Virus record (IMG/VR): IMGVR_UViG_3300046454_000619
Location: 1 to 20,896 of that record
Reading direction: 5' to 3' (one strand)
DNA from: a virus
DNA length: 20,896 nucleotides
The position numbers and the translations under genes were made by a program. How positions within the stretch are numbered: the first letter of the stretch is position 1; every line of letters begins with the position of its first letter. Under the pieces are notes generated by a model that was given only the letters and a program-made list of their open reading frames with translations, was not told where the DNA came from and did no database searches. Shown here piece after piece: positions 1-9,169 of this stretch.

Positions 1-2
1 CG

Positions 3-1553
3 TTATTCAAGGCCCTGGGGATGGAGAAGGACGTCCCCCAGGACGCGATGAAGGGCGTCGCCGATAAGTGGCAGAAGGCGGTCGACGCCCAGCAGAAGGC
101 GACGGACCTCCAGGGCAAGGCCGCGCAGGACCTGTCGAAGGCCGCGGAGGCGCTCCAGGGCGCGGCGGGCAGGGGCGGTACGGGGAGGACTGGGGCCGCC
201 GGCGAGGGCGACTACGGCGCGACCGGCGAGTACGGCGGCGTGGATACGGACCCGAGGAACAAGGCCGGCGTTGTCCGCGCCGCCGCCGAGAAGTACGGCA
301 TCGATCCTAACGTCGCGGTCGCGGTTGCCCGATCGGAGGGCCTCGGGACCTTCAAGGGCGACCACGGCACGTCGTTCGGCGCGATGCAGCTCCACGTCGG
401 CGGCGGAGTGGGCGACCGTTTCCGCAAGGAGACCGGGCTAGACCCGAGCGATCCCGCGAACGAGGACGCGACCATCGATTACGCGATGAAGGTCGCGGCG
501 CGGGAGGGCTGGGGGCAGTGGCACGGCGCCCAGCGAGTCGGCATCGGGAACTGGCAGGGGATCGGGACTGGGAAGGCTGGTGGCGCCGACACGTCGTTCG
601 GCGCGGCGGGGGAGTACGGAGCTAATCAAAGCGCCACGCAGCTCAAGGCCTCGGTCGACAAGCTCGACTCGACGACGAAGAGCCAGACGACGACGCTGAC
701 CCGAGCGAACGACAACTCGCAGCAGCTGGCGAGCAAGATCACCGCGAACGACGCGAGCTTGGACCAGGACAAGCGGACGACCGATGAGCTCAAGGCGACG
801 ACGAGTGACGACAAGAACGCGACGACGGCGAATACCCAGGCGATCCAGGCGCTCACGCAGAAGATGGGGTCGGCGGGCACGGGCGGGCTCGCCTCACCGC
901 CGGCCGGCCTGGGTGGCGGAAACGCGGGGAACGACTTCGGCGGGGGCGGCGCGCCCCTGGGGGTACCCGACCAGCCGGGGCTGAACGTCTCCCCGGGGAC
1001 GGGCATCGCGTCGGCGACATCGAGCCTGTCCGGCGCGTTCGGAACCCTGACCTCCGTCGTTGGGATCGCCGCGTCGGCAACGTCGCTGTTCGGCGGCCAG
1101 ATGTCGCAGACGATGAAGATGATAAGCGGGGGCATCGGGCTCATCTCGCAGGTCGCCGGGCTGCTCGGGGGAGGCGGCGGGGGCGGTGGACTGCTGAGTG
1201 GCCTGGGCGGGATCGGGAGCTTCTTCAGCGGGATCGGCGCGCTCTTCGCCCTGGAGGGTGGCGGGATCATCCCCTCGGCGGCCGGGGGCATGGTGGCCGG
1301 CGGTGGCACGCTCGCGGTCCTCCACCCGCGCGAGATGGTCCTCCCCTCGGCCATCTCCGGCGGCCTCCAGAGCATGATCGCGGCCGGCGGGGCGAACGAC
1401 AACGGCGGGGCGACCGGCGGCGACACGCACAACTACGCCATCCACGTCCACGCGATCGACACGCGGTCCGGCGCCCAGTTCCTGATGTCCCACTCCGACG
1501 CCATCGCCGCCTCGCTCCACCGAGCGAAGCGCAACTTCAACGCGAGGGCGTAG
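3..1553 (+). CDS. Tail tape measure protein, C-terminal part with muralytic domain (5' partial)
   Basis: The frame is open to the left window edge, so the ATG at 21 is probably internal and the gene starts upstream. Residues below count from that ATG. About 1-55 is Ala/Lys/Gln-rich and helical. About 80-180 resembles a lysozyme or lytic transglycosylase domain, with a candidate catalytic Glu106 in ARSEG followed by TSFGAMQLHVGG and GWGQWHGAQR. About 200-280 is a second helical stretch, then a Gly/Ala-rich hydrophobic segment (about 325-425). The tail has HPREMVLPSAI and a His-rich end typical of tape measure C-termini. Family knowledge: tape measures set tail length and may open the peptidoglycan layer at DNA entry. 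The distal tail gene follows 5 bases downstream, as expected for tail gene order. Confidence 0.82.
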   Translation, partial: LFKALGMEKDVPQDAMKGVADKWQKAVDAQQKATDLQGKAAQDLSKAAEALQGAAGRGGTGRTGAAGEGDYGATGEYGGVDTDPRNKAGVVRAAAEKYGIDPNVAVAVARSEGLGTFKGDHGTSFGAMQLHVGGGVGDRFRKETGLDPSDPANEDATIDYAMKVAAREGWGQWHGAQRVGIGNWQGIGTGKAGGADTSFGAAGEYGANQSATQLKASVDKLDSTTKSQTTTLTRANDNSQQLASKITANDASLDQDKRTTDELKATTSDDKNATTANTQAIQALTQKMGSAGTGGLASPPAGLGGGNAGNDFGGGGAPLGVPDQPGLNVSPGTGIASATSSLSGAFGTLTSVVGIAASATSLFGGQMSQTMKMISGGIGLISQVAGLLGGGGGGGGLLSGLGGIGSFFSGIGALFALEGGGIIPSAAGGMVAGGGTLAVLHPREMVLPSAISGGLQSMIAAGGANDNGGATGGDTHNYAIHVHAIDTRSGAQFLMSHSDAIAASLHRAKRNFNARA

Positions 1554-1558
1554 GATAG

Positions 1559-2179
1559 ATGAGCACCGACGTCTTCCCGGTCTTCAAGGGCCTGACGTTC
1601 TCGGTCGTCAAGACGCCGACGTGGGGCACCCGCATGCAGCGCGCGGTGTCCGGTCGCGAGCTTCGGGTGTCGGACTACGCCAACCCGATCTGGAACTTCA
1701 CGCTGACCTACTCGGTCCTACACGACGCGACGTTCGGCACGACCTACGTCTCGCCCAACACGGAGCTCCGGACGCTGATGAACTTCGTCAACGTCCACCG
1801 GGGAGCGTGGGACACGTTCCTGTTCGACGACATTACCGACGACACGGTCGTCGGCGGGGCGATCGCCACGGCGGACGGCGTCAACTCGGGCTACGGGCTC
1901 GTCCGCGCGCTCATCCCCGGGGGGTTCAAGGAGCAGATGTTCGCGCCCCACACGGTCTCCGCGGTCTACCTCAACGGAACCCCGACGAGCGCCTACACGC
2001 TGGACTCGAACACCGGCGTGATCACCTTCACGTCGCCCCCCAGCGCGGGGGTCGCGATAACGGCGGACTTCACTTACTACTTCCGGGTGAGGTTCGCCGC
2101 CGACCGGCTGGACTTCGAGGAGTTTTACCATAATTTCTGGGAAGTCAAGCAGCTCAAGCTGGTATCGGTGGTCCTGTGA
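1559..2179 (+). CDS. DUF2460 distal tail protein (GTA gp12-like)
   Basis: 206 residues, close to the family length. The N-terminus VFPVFKGLTFSVVKTPTW followed by SGRELRVSDYANPIWNFTLTY is the hallmark of DUF2460/TIGR02217, and ELRTLMNFVNVHRGAWDTF-like spacing is also typical. Family knowledge: in gene transfer agents this is the distal tail protein, a ring joining the tail tube to the hub. Neighbours fit exactly: tape measure upstream, DUF2163 hub downstream. The next gene starts at a GTG overlapping this stop (GTGA), which suggests translational coupling. No anomaly seen. Confidence 0.9.
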   Translation: MSTDVFPVFKGLTFSVVKTPTWGTRMQRAVSGRELRVSDYANPIWNFTLTYSVLHDATFGTTYVSPNTELRTLMNFVNVHRGAWDTFLFDDITDDTVVGGAIATADGVNSGYGLVRALIPGGFKEQMFAPHTVSAVYLNGTPTSAYTLDSNTGVITFTSPPSAGVAITADFTYYFRVRFAADRLDFEEFYHNFWEVKQLKLVSVVL

Positions 2180-3087
2180 AGCCCGCCCTCGCCGCGGTCC
2201 GGACGCTGCTCGACGGGTGGAACCCGCGGTCTCAGATCCAGATCGTCGACCTCTACACGTTCACGCTGGTGACCGGGGAGGTCCTCCATTACTCGGGCTT
2301 CCAGACTGCGCTCCAGGCGCCCGCGCCGAGCACGACGACCCCGCTGATCTACTTCGCCCTCGGACCGATCTTCAACCGGACGAAGACGAAGACGATCATC
2401 GGGACCCAGGTGGATCAGATCGAGATCGACATCTACGCCGGGACGACCGATACGATCGGCACGCTGACCTGGCAGAACGCCTTTCACGCCGGGCTGTTCG
2501 ACGGGGCATACTGCGAGGTCCTGCGCGGCTTCATCTCCGCCGGCACGGTCGTCGGCACGGTCACGTGGTTCTACGGCCGGACGTCGGACGTCGAGGTGGG
2601 GCGGACCCAGATCAAGCTGAAGGTCTCGTCGCTGCTCGACCTCCTGACGGTCCAGATGCCGCGGCGGCTGTACCAGGCGCAGTGCAACTTCGTCTTTGGG
2701 AACCCGATGTGCGGGTACGACCGCGTCAACGGCAAGAACGCCCTCGGGGTGAGCACGGGCATCGGGCAGCAATCGATCACGGCCCAGGCCGGATCGGACC
2801 AGAACTCGATCACGACGACGTTCGTCCCGTCGCCGTTGACGTGCTATAACCAGGGGACGATCACCGGGACCTCGGGGGCGAACAACGGCTACGCCCGGAC
2901 GATCGGGAAGCTGGACTCGGGGGTCATCTATTTCCTGAAGCCGTGGTTCTTCCCGGTCACGGTCGGGGACGGGTTCAACCTGCTCCCGGGGTGCGACCTG
3001 ACGCTGCCGACCTGTACTAACACGTTCCAGAACGACGAGCGGTACGGTGGCTTTCCGTACATTCCGCCGCCGGAAACGGCAATTTAA
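2176..3087 (+). CDS. DUF2163 tail hub protein (GTA gp13-like), probable Fe-S ligand cysteines
   Basis: 303 residues from a GTG start that overlaps the upstream stop. It has the DUF2163 layout: an N-terminal beta-rich part (HYSGF near 38), then DGAYCEVLRGF around 109-119, VEVGRTQIKLKVSSLLDLL around 139-157, and the C-terminal cysteine region. C170 and C179 (AQCNFVFGNPMCGYDRV) with C273 and C280 (CDLTLPTC, then GGFPYIP) match the cysteines that hold an iron-sulfur cluster in the GTA hub protein. The cluster is inferred from family knowledge. The tail peptidase that normally follows directly is displaced by about 0.8 kb by an AT-rich endonuclease gene. Confidence 0.9.
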   Translation: MKPALAAVRTLLDGWNPRSQIQIVDLYTFTLVTGEVLHYSGFQTALQAPAPSTTTPLIYFALGPIFNRTKTKTIIGTQVDQIEIDIYAGTTDTIGTLTWQNAFHAGLFDGAYCEVLRGFISAGTVVGTVTWFYGRTSDVEVGRTQIKLKVSSLLDLLTVQMPRRLYQAQCNFVFGNPMCGYDRVNGKNALGVSTGIGQQSITAQAGSDQNSITTTFVPSPLTCYNQGTITGTSGANNGYARTIGKLDSGVIYFLKPWFFPVTVGDGFNLLPGCDLTLPTCTNTFQNDERYGGFPYIPPPETAI

Positions 3088-3163
3088 GGCAACGGTATAT
3101 TAAATATTTACGTTAAACGCTAGAATGAGTATAGTGGCTCATCTTTTCAAAAAGGTGAGAATG

Positions 3164-3949
3164 ATGAAACCTAAACAGATATACGGGTTAATTGATCCGC
3201 GCAATGATCAAATTAGATATATTGGTGCCAGTATAAATCCTGTAAAACGTATTGCTATCGGTGCTCAACATAATGCGGCCAAAATAGATTGGTTAAAAGT
3301 TCTAGCCATATTGGGATTAAAGCCGCGAATTGATATTATAGAAATTGTTGATGAGACATCTGACTGGGTAGAGCGTGAGAGATACTGGATCGCCTATTAC
3401 CGAGAACAAGGTGAAGATCTGTTGAATCTTGCTGATGGAGGCCCTGGGCGTCCGGGGGTATCTACTTCAGACGAAACTCGTGCTAGAATGGTAATAGCTT
3501 GGGAAAGGCGTCGTAAGCGTGGAGAGCCCCAATTCACTCCAGAAGGACTTCAACGTTTAAGAGAAAAAGGGTATATAAATAGCCGTAAATTTTGGGATAA
3601 TCCTACTCCGGAGGGATTGACGGCAATTCAGGAAGCTAATGCGCGCGGTTGGGAAAAGATTCCACCCGAAGAACGATCTCGCCGAGCTACGGAACAGAAC
3701 GAACGCACTTGGAACGCTTATACCGAAGAGGAACGCGCGGAACGTGGTAGGGGAATCAGTAAAGGCCATATGTCTAGACCAGCGGCGGAACGCTCGGAAA
3801 GCGCGAGAGCCGGTGGATTTTCTTCACATAAAAAGGATCCAGAAGCGGCACGTAAACGCATCAAAGAATGGTGGGATAGCCTGACGCCAGAGCAGAGGTC
3901 TGAGGAAGGTAGAAAGCGTGCTGAAACTAGAAGAAAAAACCGCGACTAG
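3164..3949 (+). CDS. GIY-YIG homing endonuclease, inserted between hub and tail peptidase genes
   Basis: I chose the ATG at 3164 because AAAGGTGAG (3151-3159) is placed as its ribosome site and the catalytic domain starts at once; an in-frame ATG at 3125 has no such site. The N-terminal domain (about residues 5-90) has IYGLI (variant GIY), RYIG (YIG), a conserved Arg region KRIAIG and the ERYWIAYY glutamate segment. The rest repeats short basic segments of the type 'TPE..R' or 'EER' with Trp and Lys/Arg, resembling the modular DNA-binding repeats (NUMOD3-like) of phage homing endonucleases. It is clearly AT-rich against its neighbours, so probably acquired. Its last 32 bases overlap the peptidase gene and carry that gene's ribosome site. 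Confidence 0.88.
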   Translation: MKPKQIYGLIDPRNDQIRYIGASINPVKRIAIGAQHNAAKIDWLKVLAILGLKPRIDIIEIVDETSDWVERERYWIAYYREQGEDLLNLADGGPGRPGVSTSDETRARMVIAWERRRKRGEPQFTPEGLQRLREKGYINSRKFWDNPTPEGLTAIQEANARGWEKIPPEERSRRATEQNERTWNAYTEEERAERGRGISKGHMSRPAAERSESARAGGFSSHKKDPEAARKRIKEWWDSLTPEQRSEEGRKRAETRRKNRD

Positions 3950-4385
3950 TCGACTCCGCGCCGCCGTCCTCCGTGAGGCCGAGACGTGGCTGTCGACGCC
4001 ATATCACCACATGGCCCGGGTCAAGGGCGCGGGGTGCGACTGCCTGACCTTCCTCGCCGAGGTCTACGCCGCCGCGGGCGTCATCGAGCCCGTGGGTAAG
4101 ATCCCCTTTTACCGCCTGGACTTCATGCGCCACCAGGACGACGAGACCTACCTGAACGGCCTCCTCGCGCGCGGCCACGAGGTCGCCGCCCCGCTCCCGG
4201 CCGACGTGGTGCTGTACAAGTGGGGCCGGGTATTCTCCCACGGGGCGATCGTCGTCGACTGGCCCCGTCGGATCATCCACGCCTCGCCGAGCCACTCCGG
4301 GGTCATCTGGGCGCACGGCACGCAGGGGCGGCTCGCGGGCCACGAGATGCGGTTCGTCTCGCCGTTCGCCGACGAGGCGGCCTGA
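3918..4385 (+). CDS. NlpC/P60-type tail peptidase (GTA gp14-like)
   Basis: 155 residues from a GTG start with GAGGAAGG about 8 bases upstream, both lying inside the end of the homing endonuclease gene. The catalytic Cys is most likely C42 in GAGCDCLTF, and His is H108 in FSHGAIVV, with a third polar residue at H121 (IIHAS). The motif order and length match the TIGR02219-like tail peptidases that follow DUF2163 in GTA-type modules. Role by family: a cell-wall hydrolase at the tail tip that helps penetration. The stop directly abuts the ATG of the next gene (TGA then ATG). Confidence 0.88.
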   Translation: MLKLEEKTATSRLRAAVLREAETWLSTPYHHMARVKGAGCDCLTFLAEVYAAAGVIEPVGKIPFYRLDFMRHQDDETYLNGLLARGHEVAAPLPADVVLYKWGRVFSHGAIVVDWPRRIIHASPSHSGVIWAHGTQGRLAGHEMRFVSPFADEAA

Positions 4386-6509
4386 ATGCCCTCCCTCTTC
4401 AAGCCCCTCAAGCCGTTCCTCCAGACGAACGCCTGGCAGCACCAGAACCTCAACTCGCTCCAGTACAACACGTCGATCGCCGGGTCGGTCATCCCGATTA
4501 TCTACGGGAAGACGCGCCAGTCGATCAACCTCATCGGGTTCGGGAACTTCTCCGGCCCCCAGGGTAAGAAGGGAAAGGTCGGCCCGCTGCCGATCACCGG
4601 GACCAACCAGAACGCTAAGGGCGGTAAGGGCGGCGGCGGGAGCAAGAAGGGGGCGACGGGCAAGAAGAGTCAGGATTTCTCGATCGACGTGTCGATGGGA
4701 ATCTGCCAGGGGCCGGCGAACATCGAGGCCAACAATTTCGTATGGGCGAGCGCCGGGGTCGCGTTCTTCCAGAGCGTTGGGCTGAACCTCTACACCGGGG
4801 CGGACGGTCAGGCCGCGGACCCGGTGATGGCCGGCCTGGGGCAGGTCGTCGGGTACTCGGGAACCCTCTACGTCACCGGGACCCCGATGGATCTGGGGTC
4901 GAGCCCGGTGCTCCCAAACTTGAGCTTTGAGGTTACGGGCTTCCTCAGCGGGACCGGCGGGACCCAGTACACGGTCGACGCCAACCCAGCGCAGGTCGTC
5001 GTGGACTTCCTCTCCAACGCGCGCTACGGGGCGGCCTTCCCCGCCGCGAACATCGCGGCGGACATCGGCACGGTCTACGGAGACTACTGCGTCGCGGCGC
5101 AGCTCCCGATATCGGTCTCGCTGAACGTCCAGAACATGGCCCACGAGTGGCTCGCGGGGCTCGCGAAGAACACGAACTCGGCGATCGTCTGGTCGGGGAA
5201 GATCCTGAAGATAATTCCCTACGGCGACCTCCAGTTGTCGGGCGGCGGCGTCACGTGGACCCCGAACATGGTGCCCGAGTACGACCTCGGCGACGACGAC
5301 TACCTGCCGTGGTCTCCCCACCTGGACGTCGACGCGCCACAGGAGGGCCAGGAAGACCCGGTGTTGATAACCCGGTCCAACCCGGCAGACGCGATCAACT
5401 GGCTGACGATCGAGTACCTGGACCGGAACAACTTCTACAACGCGACGGTCCTGCCGGTCTTCGACCAGAACTCGATCGACGCCTACGGGATGCGCTCCGG
5501 CGAGAACCTCCAGGGCCACATGTTCTGCAACGCGGCGTCGGCCCAGATATCAGCTCAGCTCTGGCTCCAGCGGCTCCTCTATATCCGCAACACCTACAAG
5601 TGGCAGATGGGGTGGCAGTTCGCGCTCCTTGAGCCGATGGACATCGTCCTGCTGACCGACTCGCGGAGCGGCCTGAACCAGCAGGCCGTCCGGATTACCT
5701 CGATCGAGGAAAACGAGAACGGGGATTTGACCTTCGAGGGCGAGGAGATCGTCATCGGGACGGCGCTGCCGGCCCCGACGCCGGTTTCGCCGACGCTTGA
5801 CACCGTTGCAAACAGCTTCTTTGATAATGCGATCAGCGGAAACAGTAACTTCTTCGGTGACCTCACACCGACCCCGCTCAGCACCACGAGCACCAACGAG
5901 ATCATCATCGTCGCGGTATATAACCAAGAAGCGTCTGGAGCCGGCGCTTCCTCGACCGTGGCGTCGATAACGAGTACCCCGTCGGGCCTCGTCTTCTCGC
6001 GCATCGGCGGCGGAAATTTCCACGACGCGGCGGCGGGCGGCACGCCTTGGCAGAACTTGGAGTTTTGGGCAGCCTTCTCTTCCGGAATCCTGCTCAACGA
6101 GATCCTGACGATCACCTTCCACGCGGTTGCCAATACGGTCTGCTGGTGCGCGTTCGGGATCAAGGGCGCTAACATTTCTTCTCCGATGGACCCGAATGGC
6201 TCGCTCCCCGCGGTCACGACGAGCCTGGTGCCAGCTAACGTCACCGCGACGATCAGCACGACGGACCCGAATGACATCCTAATCTGGGCGGCGGGTGGTC
6301 AAGGCGCGGGCGCGAACGCGGGACCGCCGGCCGGCTTCTCGCAGATCGTGGATAATTTCGCTAACCCGTTCGGGGCGGCGCCGACGGCGATTTTGTCGGT
6401 GAGCTATCAGGTAGTGGCCGCGACGCAGACCGGCCTGGTCCTACACGCAACGACCGCGTTCCCCAGCGCCGCGGGCGTCTGCGTGGCAACCGCGCTCAGG
6501 GGGTACTGA
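4386..6509 (+). CDS. J-like tail tip / baseplate hub protein, N-terminal portion with appended beta domain
   Basis: 707 residues. IAGSVIPIIYGKTRQSINLI (about 31-50) and a Gly/Lys-rich linker (about 57-95) are typical of the host-specificity protein J / GTA gp15 family. The middle (to about 460) carries further recognisable parts such as MAHEWLAGLAKNTNSAI, YLDRNNFYNATV and EPMDIVLLTD. Residues about 470-707 look like a beta-rich jelly-roll module rather than the usual continuation. The usual C-terminal region of single-chain homologues is in the next gene, so the protein appears split. The stop overlaps the next ATG by one base (TGATG). Role: central tail tip scaffold and part of host recognition. 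Confidence 0.85.
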   Translation: MPSLFKPLKPFLQTNAWQHQNLNSLQYNTSIAGSVIPIIYGKTRQSINLIGFGNFSGPQGKKGKVGPLPITGTNQNAKGGKGGGGSKKGATGKKSQDFSIDVSMGICQGPANIEANNFVWASAGVAFFQSVGLNLYTGADGQAADPVMAGLGQVVGYSGTLYVTGTPMDLGSSPVLPNLSFEVTGFLSGTGGTQYTVDANPAQVVVDFLSNARYGAAFPAANIAADIGTVYGDYCVAAQLPISVSLNVQNMAHEWLAGLAKNTNSAIVWSGKILKIIPYGDLQLSGGGVTWTPNMVPEYDLGDDDYLPWSPHLDVDAPQEGQEDPVLITRSNPADAINWLTIEYLDRNNFYNATVLPVFDQNSIDAYGMRSGENLQGHMFCNAASAQISAQLWLQRLLYIRNTYKWQMGWQFALLEPMDIVLLTDSRSGLNQQAVRITSIEENENGDLTFEGEEIVIGTALPAPTPVSPTLDTVANSFFDNAISGNSNFFGDLTPTPLSTTSTNEIIIVAVYNQEASGAGASSTVASITSTPSGLVFSRIGGGNFHDAAAGGTPWQNLEFWAAFSSGILLNEILTITFHAVANTVCWCAFGIKGANISSPMDPNGSLPAVTTSLVPANVTATISTTDPNDILIWAAGGQGAGANAGPPAGFSQIVDNFANPFGAAPTAILSVSYQVVAATQTGLVLHATTAFPSAAGVCVATALRGY

Positions 6510-7597
6510 TGCCGCTTCCGCCCGTTGCCCCGAGCGGCGTGGGGACCGCGTTCCAGTATCCGACCCAGGCCACCACGGGCATCGGAATCATCCAGCAGCT
6601 CAACGCTCTCCCCGGGGACGTAAACCCTCCGATCTTCTTCGAACCGGGACCGCTGCTGACCAACGACCGCGCGCAGCTCTTCATAATCGTGACCGGCGCC
6701 GCGGTCGCCTGGGGCGGGTGCATCGTCAACCTGTCTCTGGATAACACGACGTTCGGGACCGTCGGGACCATCCTCCGGGGCGGCATCCAGGGGGTCACGA
6801 CGGCGACCTTTCCGTCCCACGCTGACCCGGACACGGTCGACACGCTGTCCGTCGACATAACCATGAGCGGCGGGCAGATCATCGCGGGGACGGTCAGCGA
6901 CGCCGACCACGGGGTCACGCTGCTGTACGTCGGTGGGGAGCTGGTGTGCTACACCGCCGCGACGCTGACGAGCGCGTTCAACTACGACCTGGACACGTAC
7001 ATCCGGCGTGGGTTCTACGGGTCGCCGATCGGGAGCCACGGCGCGGGATCGCAGTTCGCGTTCGTGAGCACGAGCACGTTCCAGGAGAACTTCCTGCCCC
7101 AGCTGATCGGGACCACGGTCTACTTCAAGTTTCAGTCCTTCAATAACCTCGGCGGCGCGATCCAGGACCTCGCCACCGTCACGTCCTACCCGTACACGCT
7201 ACTCGGCACCGGATTCGTCCCGAAGCCGTGGTACCAGTCCGTGAGCGTCGGCGGCAAGTTTACCGACATTCCGATCGACACGTGGGACGGGAACTACGAG
7301 CTGTTCGATGTCGAGATGCCGGTGCCGGTCACGTTCCCGGCGGGCTTCGGGAGCAGCCCGGTTCCGGGGTGCGAGATCGCCCCGGCGGCGGACGTTCACC
7401 TGACGTTCCAGACCATTCATTCCGGGGCGCCGACGACCCGCGGTACGCTGGATATCCTCGCCGGGAACACCACGGGTGGCTTCACGGTTGCCTCGGGATT
7501 CACGGTGCCGGCCGGCGATCGGCTGCGCTGCTACGCCCCGGCGGCGGTAGATCAGACCATCGTCGGTCTGTTCGGAACGATCGTGGGGACCCGCTAA
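6509..7597 (+). CDS. J-like tail tip protein, C-terminal portion encoded separately
   Basis: 362 residues. The body matches the C-terminal region of J-like tip proteins: NPPIFFEPGPLL, WGGCIVNLSLDN, ADPDTVDTLSVDI, LLYVGGELVCYTAATL, YIRRGFYGSPIGSHGAGS and GTTVYFKFQSFNNLGGAIQDL. In many phages this region is one chain with what is here the upstream gene. Residues about 240-362 form a further beta-rich segment that probably extends outward. The one-base overlap with the upstream stop implies coupled translation and joint assembly. Function as a tip protein is confident; which part touches the receptor is inference. Confidence 0.78.
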   Translation: MPLPPVAPSGVGTAFQYPTQATTGIGIIQQLNALPGDVNPPIFFEPGPLLTNDRAQLFIIVTGAAVAWGGCIVNLSLDNTTFGTVGTILRGGIQGVTTATFPSHADPDTVDTLSVDITMSGGQIIAGTVSDADHGVTLLYVGGELVCYTAATLTSAFNYDLDTYIRRGFYGSPIGSHGAGSQFAFVSTSTFQENFLPQLIGTTVYFKFQSFNNLGGAIQDLATVTSYPYTLLGTGFVPKPWYQSVSVGGKFTDIPIDTWDGNYELFDVEMPVPVTFPAGFGSSPVPGCEIAPAADVHLTFQTIHSGAPTTRGTLDILAGNTTGGFTVASGFTVPAGDRLRCYAPAAVDQTIVGLFGTIVGTR

Positions 7598-7598
7598 G

Positions 7599-8678
7599 AT
7601 GCCCGCGCCGGTCATCTACTTCGCCGGGGGCGAGGACAGCGATTTTACGTCGACTGGCACCGTTTCGGTCGACACGACATCAAGTCACCGGCGCACGTCA
7701 TACTGTCGCTGCTCGTTGAAGGCCAACAACGGTAGTAGTTATTGGAACACCGGCAGCGTTATGAGCGTCACTAGCGCGTGGTTCCACGCTCGGGTTTGGA
7801 TGACATCGGACGCCACATACATAAACCCTACTCCGGCTGGCCTGACGGCTGCCGCAGCCATAAGGATTACGGACGGTGCGGGGATCGTAAGACTCGGGCT
7901 GATCCATAATCCAACGAATCACGGTGCCTTCGTCGCAGCGCCGAACACCGTTGCGAGTAATTGGATGGTGGTCAAATTTAACGCCGCGGGTACGGCCACG
8001 CAGATCGGTTCGGTGCTGAGTGGCACCTTCACCGGGTCGCCCGGGTCGCCCGACGCGCTGGATATTCAAATATCCAGTTATGGAGTTTCCGGTACGATTA
8101 ACATCTATATAAACGGAACTCTCGTCTATAACTTCACCGGGGATGTACACACCGACAGCAACACGACGGTGAACGGCCTACGCCTAGCGGGCGTGATGGA
8201 CTCGACCCAGAGTGATACGTATGCGCTCTACTACAGCGAGGTTATCGTCTCCGACAGCGACACCCGCGGCATGTCACTCGCGACGCTCACGCCCGCGGCA
8301 GACGGCAACACGGACAACTGGGACATCGGCGGGGTCACGAACATCAACGAGCTGGTCGAGGATGACACGACGCTCAACGCGTCGGGAACGCCGGGGCAGA
8401 TCCAGCAGTACACGACCAACGCCCTGCCATCCGGTACCTTCGGCGTCGTCGCCGTGATGATATCGGGCCGGATGATGGCTGGCTCGTCGGGCGGCCCAAC
8501 GAAGGTGGACTTCGGGGTCAGGACCGCGGGCGTGGACCACTGGTCGGCCGACGTCACGCTGCCTGGGTCTCTCGCGACGGTGCAGAACGTCTTCATGACC
8601 GACCCCGGTACGTCGGCCCCGTTCGATCCCACGGTCCTCGGGACCGGGTTCAACGTCGGCCTGAAGTCAGTCGCATAA
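7599..8678 (+). CDS. Phage structural protein with LamG/jelly-roll-like domain, probable tail adhesin
   Basis: 359 residues, starting 1 base after the previous stop. It is Ser/Thr/Gly-rich and beta-rich, with little charge. A central segment (DIQISSYGVSGTINIYINGTLVYNF) resembles a concanavalin/LamG-type jelly roll, and the last third (WSADVTLPGSL...FMTDPGTSAPFDPTVLGTGFNVGLK) is a pattern seen at the end of many phage particle proteins. The base composition is somewhat lower in GC around 7680-8120 than in flanking genes, suggesting the variable domain was exchanged. It is probably a tail fibre or adhesin. I cannot name a ligand. Confidence 0.6.
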   Translation: MPAPVIYFAGGEDSDFTSTGTVSVDTTSSHRRTSYCRCSLKANNGSSYWNTGSVMSVTSAWFHARVWMTSDATYINPTPAGLTAAAAIRITDGAGIVRLGLIHNPTNHGAFVAAPNTVASNWMVVKFNAAGTATQIGSVLSGTFTGSPGSPDALDIQISSYGVSGTINIYINGTLVYNFTGDVHTDSNTTVNGLRLAGVMDSTQSDTYALYYSEVIVSDSDTRGMSLATLTPAADGNTDNWDIGGVTNINELVEDDTTLNASGTPGQIQQYTTNALPSGTFGVVAVMISGRMMAGSSGGPTKVDFGVRTAGVDHWSADVTLPGSLATVQNVFMTDPGTSAPFDPTVLGTGFNVGLKSVA

Positions 8679-8694
8679 CGAGAGGAATCCCAAG

Positions 8695-9159
8695 ATGGCT
8701 CGCGGCGTCTACAGCGTACAATTCAACAACGTGTCGGTCTCGGCGACGCAGGACTTCTTCCTGATCATCGCCGGGGCGACCCACAAGGCGATCATCCACG
8801 GGGCGCAGATCGGCTGCATAAGCACGGCGGTCCAGAACCTCCGGATCACCGGGAAGCGCCTTCCCGCGACCCTCACCAACGGCTCGGGCGGCACGACCCC
8901 GACGCCGCAGAAGACGGATCCTCAGGACGCGGCGGCGTCGATCACGGCTCACGCGAACGACACCACGCCGGCGACCACGTCGGGCACGGCGTCCACGATA
9001 TTCGCCGACGTCCTGAACACGGTCAACGGCTACGTGTGGTTCCCGCCGCGGGAGGATCGACCCAAGATCGACCTGTCGGAGGGGTTCGTCCTCTCGCTGG
9101 ATACCGCGCCCTCGGCCGCGATGGTCATGAATGGGACCATCTGGGTCGAGGAGATCTAG
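8695..9159 (+). CDS. Small phage structural protein, function unknown
   Basis: 154 residues, ATG preceded by GAGAGGA (8680-8686). The sequence (MARGVYSVQFNNVSVSATQDFFLI, IIHGAQIGC, SEGFVLSLDTAPSAAMVMNGTIWVEEI) is compact and beta-rich with no signal peptide or membrane segment. Its composition and position among tail adhesin genes suggest a minor particle protein, for example an adaptor or capping protein. I do not recognise a named family. GC content matches the late operon. Confidence 0.6.
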   Translation: MARGVYSVQFNNVSVSATQDFFLIIAGATHKAIIHGAQIGCISTAVQNLRITGKRLPATLTNGSGGTTPTPQKTDPQDAAASITAHANDTTPATTSGTASTIFADVLNTVNGYVWFPPREDRPKIDLSEGFVLSLDTAPSAAMVMNGTIWVEEI

Positions 9160-9169
9160 GCTCCAAGCC

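Noticed and set aside
626-1432. 268-codon minus-strand frame opposite the tape measure gene
   Set aside because: Pro/Ser-rich shadow of the Gly/Ala-rich plus-strand gene.
3927-5519. Long open frame of 530 codons on the minus strand
   Set aside because: It lies opposite well-supported tail genes and has Arg/Val/Asp-rich composition typical of the complement of GC-rich coding DNA.
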